35,279 nucleotides of DNA, from NCBI GenBank assembly GCA_024741835.1, contig JAENRP010000417.1:1-35279 (forward strand), written 5' to 3'. The DNA comes from Diplocarpon mali (Eukaryota; Ascomycota; Leotiomycetes; Helotiales; Drepanopezizaceae). The notes under the pieces were generated by a model, which ran no database searches, was not told where the DNA came from, and worked only from the letters and a program-made list of their open reading frames with translations. Shown one piece after another: positions 1 through 11,400 of the stretch. Positions within the stretch are counted from its first letter, which is position 1. Every line of letters starts with the position of its first letter. A program made the translations under genes and the position numbers.

Positions 1-1178
1 GTTTAAATAACCTACTATTATTATTAAAGGTATTTGCTAAAGTTCTGGCTAAATAGCCTTTTCCTTTGCCTTTCCTTAGTAGTTGCGGCCTTTAGTAGGA
101 TAAGGGCAGTTTGCTTTTTAACTTTTGCTTCAATTGCTTTTTAATATTAAAGCTAGCGATTATATTAATCAGTTGCCTTTTAACTTTATAATTAATAATA
201 TTATAAGTACTATTATAAAAGTAGCATTTTTAATAAGCTTAAGGGCTTATCCTATGCTCCTTCCTCTTCTTAAGCTTATCGTTGCCCTATAATATAGCAT
301 TTGCTAATTTAAAGCGTCCTTTAAGGTCTTACTTAATAATTTAAAGGAAGTCGATCTTCTTATAGATCTTAAGGTTAAATTAAATAAGAAGAGATTGTTT
401 TATAATAGTAAACTTAAGAGGGAGGCTATTAAGTAGGAAATTAAAAAGCTAAGTTTCCTTAAAAGTCATAGCTATCTTAGGATCTATAGCTCTTACTCTC
501 CTCTTCACTTTATATAGTATAGACTAAGCAAAGTCTATATTTATATTTATATCTTTACTATCTTTATCTTTTCTATATTAAAATAAAGTGATTTGCTATA
601 GTAGATGCTAAGTATTAAGGGCAGTTGTTTAAAAGTATTTTACTTTTAAAGTATCCTATCTTATCTTTATATTATTATAAACTTAAATAAAATCTCGATC
701 TTTATTGCTTAAACCTCTATTAATCTTAAGCTTGCATTTAGCTAAGGCCAGCTTATACTCCTTCTCCTTTTCTATATTTAAAATCTGCCTTTAGGATTCT
801 TAGTTATTATCTATTAAAGCTTTTAAGCTAAGCTTATTTAATATATTTAGCAAATCCTTAGTAGTTATATTAGCTATTAAAGTAAAAGTAGACGAATCGG
901 TAGAGGGAGTATAAGAGGCTATTCTCGCGTATTTAATAAGTGTCTTTTAAATTGCTATTTCAATACCTTTACTCTTAAAGTAAAGCTCTAAATTGTCGAA
1001 CTATTATTATTAGTTCTTTTAAAAGAGTTAAAGGTCTTTAAGTCTGGTGTTTCAATTGGAATCAAAAGCTATTACTATTTCAAATAGAATTGCGTTTAAA
1101 AATCAAATAAATTAAATAGTTAAAGGCACTCCTTCTATTGAAAAGTTAAAATGATTAAATAGCAGGTATTATAAAAGT
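1..1178 (-). pseudogene. Copia-1 copy C: gag remnant and start of the 5' leader
   Basis: This is the gag part of a Ty1/Copia element read on the minus strand, cut on the left by the window edge and on the right by element A. It aligns base for base with 6727-7910 (copy B), 11750-12927 (A) and 26573-27750 (D). The gag start would lie at 1078-1076, where the ATG seen in copies A and B is ATA. The N-terminal reading, with RIP stops read through, is a Copia gag (UBN2-like) pattern with the residues WQQWFDDLELYFKSKG. The rest of C's leader, its PBS and its 5' LTR resume at 13428, after A. The remainder of C (protease to 3' LTR) must lie left of the window. Differences from the other copies are transitions. 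Family assignment is secure from the linked pol of sister copies. Confidence 0.85.
1174..1178. other. Left target-site duplication of copy A (AAAGT)
   Basis: AAAGT here precedes the LTR of A, and the same five bases follow A at 13423-13427. Removing A and one AAAGT rejoins the gag/leader junction of C in exactly the form seen uninterrupted in copies B and D. Confidence 0.9.
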
Positions 1179-1373
1179 TATTAAGCTTAAGTAAGTCGGC
1201 GCAGTAGGTAAAGGAGGCTTCTAGAGGTCGATAGTCGATATATTAGTAAGAGTTAAGGAAGGAAGGTTACCCCTTTCTTCCCTATAGCTATATATATATT
1301 AATATCCTACTAACTAAGTAGTAGGGTTATATAATAATACATTAGAGTAATAGCTATATTACCTATCTTAATA
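1179..1373 (-). repeat. 3' LTR of Copia-1 copy A
   Basis: A 195-bp LTR. Less mutated copies start TGTTGAG and end CTCAACA (7-bp terminal inverted repeat); here RIP has changed the ends to TATTAAG and CTTAATA. It matches 13228-13422 and the other seven Copia-1 LTRs in the window, with essentially only transitions between them. Confidence 0.93.
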
Positions 1374-1690
1374 CCCCTACTTAGACCTTACTCTAATTGA
1401 CCTATAGTTAGGAAAATAATAACTATCCTTTTGCGCTAATCTAACTCTTAGGTATCTTTCCAAATTAAAAATAATTAATTAATAGCAACCTCTATTAAAA
1501 TTACTAATCCTATTTGTAAGGTAGGACTAGGAGTCAAATTTCTAAAAGCATTCTTTTATAAGACTATATGACTTAACTCGCGGTCTAGGCCTAGGAGTTG
1601 ATTTAAAAACTTTCCTTTATAAGACTATATGACCTAACTTGCAGGGCAGGCCTAGGAGTCGTCCTTAAGCCTATTAAGCCCTTACTATCT
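1374..1690 (-). other. 3' untranslated region and polypurine tract of copy A
   Basis: On the minus strand the AGTAGGGG next to the LTR (1374-1381) is the polypurine tract that would prime plus-strand synthesis. The rest is 3' UTR. It holds three copies of a CTAGGCCTAGGAGTC-like motif (near 1521, 1581 and 1641), the last two within a duplicated unit of about 65 bp. The same motif is the core of the minisatellite inside pol of this family. Confidence 0.75.
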
Positions 1691-2299
1691 TTTATAATCT
1701 TAGTATATCTTTAAACGCTTCGAACTTTATAACCGTCTTTAATAGCTTTATAAATCCATCTGCTATTATTCGATCGGTTAAGATATAGGTAATTAATAAC
1801 TTATTCTTTATAATAAGGTTGCAAATAAAGTAATAGGTAATATTAATATATTTTAATCGCTTATATAAGTATAGATTCTTTATAAGTATAATCGCCCTTA
1901 TATTATCTACTTAAAGATTAATACAGTTCTTATTTTATCTAATATACTTAGCGAAACCTATATCTTTTAAAACTTAAGCGATCTATAATCCTTACTTACA
2001 ATTTGATAATATTAATATATATTCGGCCTTAGTGCTTGCGGTAGCTACTGATTTCTACTTCCTACTTCCTTATAATATAGGTCTATTATATAGTATTACT
2101 ATACTTTTAGATATACTTTTCTAACCTTTTATATTTGCCTAATCGGAATCAGTATATACCTTAAGCTTTGCGCTTATATATTTTATTAGTCTATATCTTA
2201 CCTTTTATATAATTATTAATTAAAAGTACCTTTTAAGTCGCTTAATTATATTCTTATATCGAATTATCAGATCCTTTAAGTTCTGATTAAGTTGCCTAA
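1690..2299 (-). pseudogene. Copia-1 copy A: RNase H / pol C-terminus
   Basis: Minus-strand reading gives the end of a Copia pol: a stretch like KNPYLYKRSKYINI (from H/KRTKHIDI), then YIPTD-type residues and an end like FKAFKDILGL, all usual for Copia RNase H. Several in-frame stops are TAG/TAA that sister copies or the family pattern show as CAG/CAA/TGG. The piece stops at 2299, where B is inserted, and pol of A continues at 8406. Confidence 0.85.
2295..2299. other. Left target-site duplication of copy B (CCTAA)
   Basis: CCTAA precedes the LTR of B here and is repeated at 8401-8405. Joining 2299 to 8406 restores the RNase H/RT sequence seen uninterrupted in D and E (the AAGTTGCTTAATAATAAAGG stretch). 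Confidence 0.93.
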
Positions 2300-2494
2300 T
2301 ATTAAGCTTAAATGAGTCGGCGCAGTAGGTAATAGAAACTTCTAAAGGTCGATGGTCGATATATTAGTAAGAGTTAGGGAAGGAAGGTTACCCCTTTCTT
2401 ACTTATAGCTATATATATATCAATATCTTACTAACTAAGCAATAGGATCATATAATAATACATTAGAGTAATAGCTATATTACCTATTTCAATA
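2300..2494 (-). repeat. 3' LTR of Copia-1 copy B
   Basis: 195 bp, paired with 8206-8400. The ends read TATTAAG and TTCAATA, the RIP-altered forms of TGTTGAG and CTCAACA. Confidence 0.93.
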
Positions 2495-2815
2495 CCCCTA
2501 CTTAGACCTTACTCCGATTGACCTGCAGTTAGGAAAATAACAACTATCCTTTTGTGCTAATCTAACTCTTAAGTATCTCTTTAAATTAAAAATAATCAAT
2601 TAATAGTAACCTCTATTGAAATTACTAATCCTACTTATAAGGTAGGACTAAAAGTCAAATTTCCAAAAGCGTTCCTTTATAAGACTATATGACTTGACTC
2701 GCGGTCTAGGCCTAGGAGTCGATCTAAAAAAAACTTTACTTTATAAAACTATATGACCTAACTTGTAGGGCAGGCCTAGGAGTCGTCCTTAAGCCTACTA
2801 AGCCCTTACTATCTT
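2495..2815 (-). other. 3' UTR and polypurine tract of copy B
   Basis: The minus-strand AGTAGGGG (2495-2502) abuts the LTR and is the polypurine tract. Two neighbouring units of about 65 bp carry the CTAGGCCTAGGAGTC motif (near 2701 and 2771), and a third degenerate copy lies near 2641. No gene is seen. Confidence 0.75.
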
Positions 2816-5800
2816 CTATAACCCTAGTATATCTTTAAATGCTTTAAACTTTGCAACTATCTTTAATAGCTTTATAAATCCATTTGCTACTATTTAATCA
2901 GTTGGGATATAGGTGATTAATAACTTATTCTTTATAATAAGGTTATAGATAAAGTAGTAGGTAATATTAATATATTTCGATCGCTTATATAAGTATGGAT
3001 TCTTTATAAGTGTAATTGCCCTTATATTATCTATTTAAAGATTAATACAGTTCCTATCTTATCTAATATATTTAATAAAACCTATATCTTTTAAAACTTA
3101 AGCAATCTATAATCCTTGCTTGCAATTTAATAATATTAATATATATTTAGCCTTAGTGCTTATAATAGCTACTGATTTCTACTTCCTACTTCCTTATAAT
3201 ATAGGTCTACTATATAGTATTGCTACGCTTCTAGATATACTTTTCCAACCTTTTATATTTGCCTAGTTAGAATTAGTATATACCTTAAGCTTTGCGCTTA
3301 TATATTTTATTAGTCTGTATCTTACCTTTTATATGATTATTAATCGAAGGTACCTTTTAAGTCGCTTGACTGCATTCTTATATCGAATTATCAGATCCTT
3401 TAAGTTCTGACTAAATTGCTTAATAATAAAGGCGATATCTGGTCTTATATATACTATAGTATATATAATTGCTCTAATATCCTATTAGTACTTCTTCAAA
3501 TCTTCTCTTTACTTATTTTCATTAGCAGGCTCTAACTTATTATACTTTCCTTTAATTAGAGTACGCTTTAGCTTAAAGTTAGGAGTATAAGTAGAGAGTC
3601 CTATTCGGTCTAGGATCTTCTTAATATATTGCTTTTAATTTAATTAAAGTTCTTAAGTAGAGCAGTTTCTTATAATATAAATGTTGAGGATCTTATAAAT
3701 TCCCTTTAAATCCTTAGTATTAAAATGTTTCCGAATTATTATAAAGAACTAATCCAATTAAGTAGTTATTTTCGCAGCTATAGCAATATTATTAATATAT
3801 AGTAGCAATTTAATTCTATACTTAGTATAGGTAAATAGATAAGGGTTAGCTAAGCTTTAAACGAATCCCATTTCTATTAGAGTAAAGCTATATAAGAGGT
3901 TCTAATTACAAGCTGATTATTTAAGCCTATAGATACTGCAAAGTATATAAAGGGAGTGGCCAGCGCATATAGGAATACTATTAGGTTAAGAGAGAAAAAT
4001 CCGTTCCTTTATAATCACTTTAGTAAATGCATTTTTAATATTATACTATCTGCATTTAAGGTCCTTAGCGGCTACTATCGCTATAAATATGCAAAGGGTA
4101 TTTATATAAACTATTGGCGCAAACGTATCGAAGTAGTCTTCTTTATACTATTAGGAAAAGCCCTTAGCTATAAGCCTTACCTTATAATGTTCTAGGGTCT
4201 TATCTGTATATATCTTAATTATAAAGACCCACTTTATTAATACTAGGTTTACGTCCTTTAGTATTAGTTCCTTTATTTATATACTATTTATAATAAGAGA
4301 GCTTATCTCCTCTTAGATTGCCTTATTCTATACTACTCTATTCTCTAGGTTGTTAATAGCTTTATTATACATCTTTAAAAGAGAGATTTTCATTATCCCC
4401 TTAATAGCTAGGAATATATTATCTTTATTAAAGCTCTATTAGAGTTTAAGCTTATAGATCTTATATGCTATTATAGCCTAGATACGCTTAGACTTGCGTT
4501 CGTCTAAGGTATCTTCTGGTTCTAGGTCTCTATTCCTCTTTAAAGGCATAGGTTCGGCTATAGGTTCTATAGGCTTATTATCTAAGGAACCGCTTTCTAA
4601 TAATAGAGGCTTATTATTACTTATACCTATTTTAGGAATATCCTTTATTATAAGTGCTTTAATTAAAGGGATAATAATATCAAAGTTATTTTATACTTTA
4701 GGCAATTTGCAAATAATAGGAATAGTCTATTCGGCCTTTAGGCAATTAATAGGTCGTCGATCAGCAGGTACACTTAATATACCTAAGCTTAAAGAGAGGG
4801 GTTATTAGTTCGGCTTAATAGTATTACTATTAAGTAGTATACTTTGCGAATCTCTAAGTATATAAAGCTTTAAAAATAGCTCTCCCTTATTTCGAGATTT
4901 ATTAAACTTAATTATTAAAGATATAATTACTTGCCTTAAGTCTGGCGTATATACTATCTATTGCTTTATTATCTATTTAATATACCTAATAAATATATAC
5001 TCTCTACTTTAATCTATTAGCTTCTTACTCTTTATACCTATAGGCTAGGACTTTAGGCTAATATAGGAGTAGTAGACGCTTCTAAAGATGCAAATATAGT
5101 TTAAGCTTAGTTTCTATCCAAAATATACCTTATATAGCGATATTTAAATGCTATTAACTATTAGTCTACTACCTATTCTATTTTGCAAGTATGCATCTGC
5201 CTTAACCGCAAGGTCCTAGAATTCTAGTAGCAGGTTAGTATCTTATAGTAGAGTATAACAATTAATCTTTACTTATTAGATGCTTTGCTTAATAATACCA
5301 TTCTAATAGGAACCTTTATATATTATAGTTAGTTTATAATAAACTCCTTATTTTACCTATTTATTAAGCTTTACCTTAATCTCTAATATATTATTAGACC
5401 TAATAGCTATTAGCTTTAACTAGGTCTAGTATTCCTCTATTACTTTCTAAGTTTCCAGCTTTTCTATAAGCTTAGATTTAGTCTTAGTGCAAATAGTCTA
5501 TATCTGCTAAGTGGAGTTATTTACTATTTAAGAAAACCAATTATTTCCTTTAATTAAGGTTATAAATAGTCTAGTAGTATTAATAGATATTAGCGCTAGT
5601 ATTAAATCTTTTTATAGACTAAGCTTAGTTTGCATTTAATTTCAAAGTTTTATTAACTTATAAATTTAGTATATTAGGCGATCCTTTAGTACTTAGATCT
5701 TCTATTTTAAAGTCGAGACCTTATATAGGCCTTTCAATTTCTTTAGCTTTAAATATGCAAATCTTCTATATATTAGCTAATACCTTAATAGGCTTTTGAC

Positions 5801-7804
5801 TTCTAATAGCTTTAATAGCTTATTATCAATTGATACTTTATTATTAGCAGCTAAAAAGGACTAGTAATAGTAGTTTAAGGTTTTGCTATTTTCTAATTGC
5901 AAGCCTAGCTTAAGAGTCGTTTTTAGTAAAACCGCAAGATCTACTCGCAGTCCTAGCTTAAGAGTCGTCTTTAATAAATTCGCAAATTTTACTTGCAGTC
6001 TTAGCCTAAGAGTCGTTATTAGCAAATTTGCAAAATCTACTTACAGTCCTAGCCTAAGAGTCATTTCTATTAAATTCACTTATGATCCTAGCTTAGGAGT
6101 CATCTTTAAGGATACTTTGCACTCTACCTATAGTCCTAGCTTAAGAGTTATTTTCGCAAATTTTACTTGCAATCCTAGCTTAGGAGTCTATCTATTCTCC
6201 TTATCCTTACTTAATTATATTAAGGTAAAGAGTGCACTTTCCTTAAAGGAATCCACTTATAAGTCTGGCCTAAGAGTTAATTTCTATAATATTACCTTTA
6301 AGATAATATAAAGTCTATCTTTAATTTTAACTTTAAAGATCACTTTATAATTATTATTTATAAACTATATAAATTGATTATTAAAAACTCTTATATAATT
6401 TAATTCTATATAAATCTTATAATTAAATAAAAGATTAATACTTAAACTAAGTATAAGGAGAACATTTTATAAAAGGAAAGAAATGCTAGTAATATTTATC
6501 TTTACTATACCTATTAAATCTATATATAACCTTCTATTGCTAACCTTAATAGAGCGCCTTTTTATTTTAATAAGCAGGCCTTTAAATAGGTAGGATTTAT
6601 TAATCATATATGCTATATAATTAGTATTACTATACTAATCGGATTTAAGGATCTTATAAAGATCAGCTTTTAAAATATAGGCATCTTTATTATAATTATC
6701 ATTTAAATTATCAAAAGTAGATTCAAATTTAAATAACCTACTATTATTATTAAAGGTATTTGCTAAAGTTTTAGCTAAATAGCCTTTTCCTTTGCCTTTC
6801 CTTAGTAGTTGCGGCCTTCGGTAGGATAAGGGTAGTTTGCTTTTTAACTTCTGCTTTAATTACTTCTTAATATTAAAGCTAGCGACTATATCAATTAGTT
6901 GCCTTCTAACTTTATAATTAATAATATTATAAGTACTATTATAAAAGTAGCATCCCTAATAAGCTTAAGGGCTTATCCTACGCTCCTTCCTCTTCTTAAG
7001 CTTATTATTATCCTATAACGCAGTATTTACCAATTTAGAGCGTCCTTTAAGGTCTTACTTAATAGTTTAAAGGAGGTCGATCTTCTTATAGATCTTAAGG
7101 TTGGGTTAGATAAAAAGAGATTATTTTATAATAGCAAACTTAAGAGGGAGGCTATTAAATAAGAAATTAAAAAGCTAAGCTTCCTTAAAGGTTATAGCTA
7201 TCCTAGGATCTATAGCTCTTACTCTCCTCTTTACTTTATATAATATAAATTAGGCAAAGTCTATATTTATATCTATATCCTTATTATCTTTATCTTTTTT
7301 ATATTAAAATAAAGTAATCTACTATAGTAGATGCTAAGTATTAAGGGCAATTATCTAAAAGTATTTTACTTTTAAAGTATCTTATCTTATCTTCGCATTA
7401 TTATAAACTTAAATAAAATCTCTATCTTTATCGCTTAAACCTCTATTAATCTTAAGCTTACATTTAGCTAAGGCTAGCCTATACTCCTTCTCCTTTTCTA
7501 TATTCAAAATCTACCTTTAGAAATCTTGGTTATTATCTATTAAGGCTCTTAAGCTAAGCTTATTTAATATATTTGGTAAATCTTTAGCAGTTATATTAGC
7601 TATTAAAGTAGAAGTGGACAAATTAGTAGAAGGAGTATAAAGGGCTATTCTTATATATTTAATAAGTGTCTTTTAAATCGCTATTTCAATGCCTTTGCTT
7701 TTAAAGTAAAGCTCTAAATCGTCGAACCATTATTGCCAGTTCTTTTAAGAGAGTTAGAGGTCTTTAAGCCTAGTATTTCGATTGGAATCGGAAGCTATTA
7801 CCAT
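2816..7804 (-). pseudogene. Copia-1 copy B: gag-pol polyprotein remnant
   Basis: Minus strand. Gag starts at the ATG at 7804-7802 and reads as a Copia gag with WQQWFDDLELYFKSKG when stops are read through. Then come a protease-like region (about 6730-6480), a minisatellite (5893-6280), a GAG-pre-integrase domain near 5785-5725 (YRRFAYL...LKGLYK), integrase, RT and RNase H, ending near FKAFKDILGL at about 2816. Integrase shows IRSNN at 5401-5381 where IRSDN is expected, and Lys at 5288-5290 in the GIAERSI-type motif where the catalytic Glu belongs. The RT YVDD box is YINN (catalytic codons at 3788-3793). In-frame stops are mostly TAG/TAA. Plus-strand open frames at 3956-4195, 4494-4808 and 5883-6311 are antisense shadows. 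Confidence 0.9.
5893..6280 (-). repeat. Minisatellite inside pol of copy B (about 8 units)
   Basis: About eight units, spaced mostly 36-48 bp (often exactly 48), share the plus-strand core CCTAGCTTAAGAGTCRTY. On the minus strand the core reads TLRLGLQV-like, followed by DFANLLKT-like residues, in the pol frame. It lies between protease and GAG-pre-integrase. Copies A and D have about nine and seven units at the same site. Because the repeat is rich in Leu/Arg/Val on one strand and Ser/Leu/Arg on the other, it keeps long open frames on both strands. Confidence 0.85.
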
Positions 7805-8190
7805 TTTAAATAGAATTGCATTTAAAATCAAATAAATTAAATAGTTAAAGGCACTCCTCCTATTAAAAAGTTAAAATGATTAAATAGCAGGTATTATAGA
7901 AGTATTAAATAGGGAGGAAGTCCTCTTATTAAAAAGGGTTTTTTAAGCTATAACGCAAGGAATCACACCTCCTATAAAACACAGTAAAGCAAGGAATCAT
8001 ACCTCTTATAGTACCAAAGGGGTTATAGAGCAAGGAATCATACCTTTTGCAATATAGGTTAGCTAAATAGGGAATTATACCTCCTATTCGCCGATTGCTT
8101 ACCTTTTACTATAAGTCTTATTCAACTTCCTATTAATAGTTGCAGCGCAAGTGCTTTCTAAGGGAAGTTAATAATCTATTATCAGTCTAT
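7805..8190 (-). other. 5' leader of copy B with four direct repeats
   Basis: Non-coding leader between the PBS and gag. Four direct repeats of an AAGGAATCATACCTCTTAT-like motif lie at about 7955, 7990, 8031 and 8066, spaced 35-41 bp. They are kept in the leaders of A, C and D. A role in packaging or dimerisation of element RNA is possible but is inference only. Confidence 0.75.
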
Positions 8191-8205
8191 CTAAGGCTTA
8201 TAACC
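8191..8205 (-). promoter_or_regulatory. Primer-binding site of copy B (half-tRNA iMet type)
   Basis: Immediately inside the 5' LTR the minus strand reads GGTTATAAGCCTTAG. Undoing likely RIP changes gives GGTTATGAGCCC, which is complementary to the anticodon loop and stem of initiator tRNA-Met, not to a tRNA 3' end. Drosophila copia uses this internal-site, half-tRNA priming. Confidence 0.7.
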
Positions 8206-8400
8206 TATTAAGCTTAAATAAGTTGGCGCAGTAGGTAATAGAAACTTCTAGAAGTTAATAGTCGATATATTAGTAAGAGTTAAGGAAGGAAGGTTACCCC
8301 TTTCTTACCTATAGCTATATATATATCAATATCCTACTAACTAAGCAATAGGGTCATATGATAATACATCGGAGTGATAGCTGTATCACCTATCTCAACA
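8206..8400 (-). repeat. 5' LTR of Copia-1 copy B
   Basis: 195 bp, paired with 2300-2494. The right end is the unmutated CTCAACA. It should hold the element promoter, but no promoter motif can be named with confidence. Confidence 0.93.
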
Positions 8401-8405
8401 CCTAA
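8401..8405. other. Right target-site duplication of copy B (CCTAA)
   Basis: Exact repeat of 2295-2299, directly after the LTR end. Copy A pol resumes here. Confidence 0.93.
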
Positions 8406-11400
8406 TAATAAAGGCGATATCTAGTCTTATATATATTATAGTATATATAATCGCTCTAATATCCTAATAGTACTTCTTTAAATCTTCTTTCTACTTATTT
8501 TTATTAGCAGGCTCTAATTTATTATACTTTCTTTTAATTAGAGTACGCTTTAGCTTAAAGTTAGAAGTATAAGTAGAGAGTCCTATTCGGTTTAGGATCT
8601 TCTTAATATACTATTCTTAATCTAACTAAAGTTCTTAAGTAGAGCGGTTCCTTATAATATAGATACTAAGGATCTTATAAATTCCCCTTAGATCCTTAGT
8701 ATTAAAACGTTTCCGAATTATTATAAAGAACCAATCTAATTAAGTAATTGTTTTCGCAGCTATAGTAATATCATTAATATTTAATAGCAACTTAATTCTA
8801 CGCTTAGCATAAGTAAATAGACAAAGGTTAGCTAGGCTTTAAATAAATCCCATTTCTATTAAAGCAAAGCTATATAAAAGGTTTTAATTATAAGTTGATT
8901 ATTTAAGCCTATAGATACTATAGAGTATATAAAGAAAGTGGCTAGCGCATATAAGAATACCGTTAGGTTAAGAGAGAAAAATCCGTTCCTTTATAATCGC
9001 TTTAGTAAATACATTTTTAATATTATACTATCTATATTTAAGATTCTTAGCAGCTACTATTACTATAAATATACAAAAGGTATCTATACGAACTATTAGC
9101 GCGAATGTATCAAAGTAGTCTTCTCTATACTATTAAGAGAAGCCCCTAGCTATAAGCCTTACCTTATAACGCTCTAGGGTTTTATTTACATATATCTTAA
9201 TTATAAAGACCCACTTTATTAATACTAGGTTCATATCCTTTAGCGTCAGTTCCTCTATCTATATACTATTTATAGTAAAAGAGCTTATATCCTTTTAAAT
9301 TGCCTTACTTTATATTGCTCTATTCTCTAGATCGTTAATAGCTTTATTATACATCTTTAAAAGAGAGATTTTCATTATCCCCTTAGCAGCTAGGAACGCA
9401 TTATCTTCGTTAAAGCTCTATTGAAGTTTAAGCTTATAGATCCTATGCGCTATTATAGCCTAAATACGCTTAGACTTACGTTTATTTAAGGTATCTTCCG
9501 ATTCTAGGTCTCTATTCCTTTTTAAAGATATAGGTTTAGCTATAGGTTCTATAGGCTTATTATCTAAGGAACCGCTTTCTAGTAATAGAAGCTTATTATT
9601 ACTTATACCTATTTTAGGAATATCCTTTACCTTAAGTGCTTTAACTAAAGGGATAATGATATTAAAGTTATTCTATACTTTAGGCAGTTTATAAATAATA
9701 AGAATAGTCTATTCGGCCTTTAGGCGACTAGCAGGTCGTCGATTAGCAAGTGCACTTAATATACTTAAGCTAAGAGAAAGGGGTTTTTAGTTCGGCTTAA
9801 TAGTATTACTATCGAGTGGTATACCTTACGAATCTCTAAGTATATAAAGCTTTAAGGACAGCTCCTCCCTATTTCGAGATTTATTAAACTTAACTACTAA
9901 AGATATGATTACTTGCCTTAGATCTAGTGCATATACTATCTATTGCTTTATTATCTATTTAATATATTTAATAAATATATACTCTCTACCTTAGTCTATT
10001 AGCTTTTTACTCTTTATACCCGCGGGCTAGGACTTTAGGCTAATATAAGAGTAGCAGACGCTTCTAAAGACGCAGATATAGTCTAGGCTTAGTTTCTATT
10101 TAAAATATGCCTTATATAATAATATTCAAGTGCTATTGACTATTAGTCTACTACCTATTCTATTTTATAAGTATATATCTGCCTTAATCGCAAGGTCCTA
10201 GAATTCTAATAGTAAGTCAGTATCTTATAATAAAGCGCAATAGTCAGTCTTTACTTGCTAAATGCTTTGCTTAGCAATACCATTCTAGTAGGAACCTTTA
10301 TATATTATAGTTAGTTTATAATAAACTCCTTATTTTGCCTATTTATTAAGCTTTACCTTAATCTCTAATGTATTATTAGACCTAATAGCTATTAGCTTTA
10401 ATTAGGTCTAGCGTTCCTTTATTACTTTCTAAGTTTCCAGCTTTTCTATAAGTTTAGATTTAGTCTTAGCGCAAATAGTCCATATCTACTAAGTGGAGTT
10501 ATTTACTATTTAAAAGAACTAATTATTTCCTTTAATTAAGATTATAAATAGTCTAGTAGTATTAATAGATATTAGTATTAGTATCGAATCTTTTTATAAA
10601 TTAAGCTTAGTTTGCGTCCGATTTCGAAGTTTTATTAGCTTGCAAATTTAGCATACTAGGCAATCCTTTAGTACTTAGATCTTCTATTTTAGGGTCGAGA
10701 CCTTATGCAGGCCTTTTAATTTCTCTAGCCTTAGATGCGCGAATCTTCTATATATTAGCTAATACTTTAATAAGCTTTCGACTTCTAATAGCTTTAATAG
10801 CCTATTATCAGTTAATACTTTATTATTAGCAGCTAGAAAGGACTAATAATAGCAGTTTAAGGTTTTGCTATTTTCCAATTGCGAGCCTGGCTTAAGAGTC
10901 GTTTTTAATAAAACCATAAGATCCACTTGCGGTCTTAGCTTAAGAGTCGTCTTTAATAAATTCGCGAATTTCACTTGCGGTCTTAGCTTAAGAGTTATTT
11001 TTGCAAATTTCACTTATAATCTTAGCCTAAGAGTTATTATTAGCAAATCTATAGAATCCACTTATAGTCCTAGCCTAAGAGTTATTTTTATTAAATTCAC
11101 TTATGATCTTAGCTTAAGAGTCACCTTTAAGAATACTTTACAATCTACTTATAGTCTTAGCTTAAGAGTCATTTTTGCGAATTTTACTTATAATCTTAGC
11201 TTAAAAGTCTATCTATTCTCCTTATCCTCGCTTAATTATATTAGGGTAAAGAGTATACTTTCCTTAAAGGAATCCACTTATAGGTTTAGCCTAAAAGTCA
11301 ATTTTTATAATATTACCTTTAAAATAATATAAAGTCTATCTTTAATTTTAGCCTTAAAGATCACTTTATAATTATTATTTATAAACTATATAGATTGATT

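Larger units (their letters stand above)
2300..8400 (-). mobile_element. Copia-1 copy B, complete Ty1/Copia element
   Basis: A 6101-bp element with two 195-bp LTRs (2300-2494 and 8206-8400), TSD CCTAA, PBS, leader, gag-pol remnant and polypurine tract all in order. It is inserted in pol of copy A and is therefore the youngest layer of the stack. Its two LTRs differ at roughly twenty positions, all of which I read as C/T or G/A transitions, so it was RIPed after insertion. It is not functional. Confidence 0.94.

Noticed and set aside
3956..4195. Plus-strand open frame of 79 codons
   Set aside because: It is antisense to Copia-1 RT. The corresponding frame is not kept in copies A and D, and there is no family resemblance.
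4494..4808. Plus-strand open frame of 104 codons with hydrophobic parts
   Set aside because: It is antisense to the Copia-1 integrase/RT linker; the hydrophobic look comes from AT-rich codons.
5883..6311. Long plus-strand open frame with repeated SLRVVF-type peptides, also at 10865-11332
   Set aside because: It is the antisense of the Copia-1 pol minisatellite. The repeat happens to lack stops on both strands, while the minus strand aligns with the polyprotein.
7955..8088. Possible CRISPR-like array (short repeats with 15-20 base spacers)
   Set aside because: The repeats are imperfect, number only four, lie in an LTR-element leader and recur in four element copies; the context is eukaryotic.
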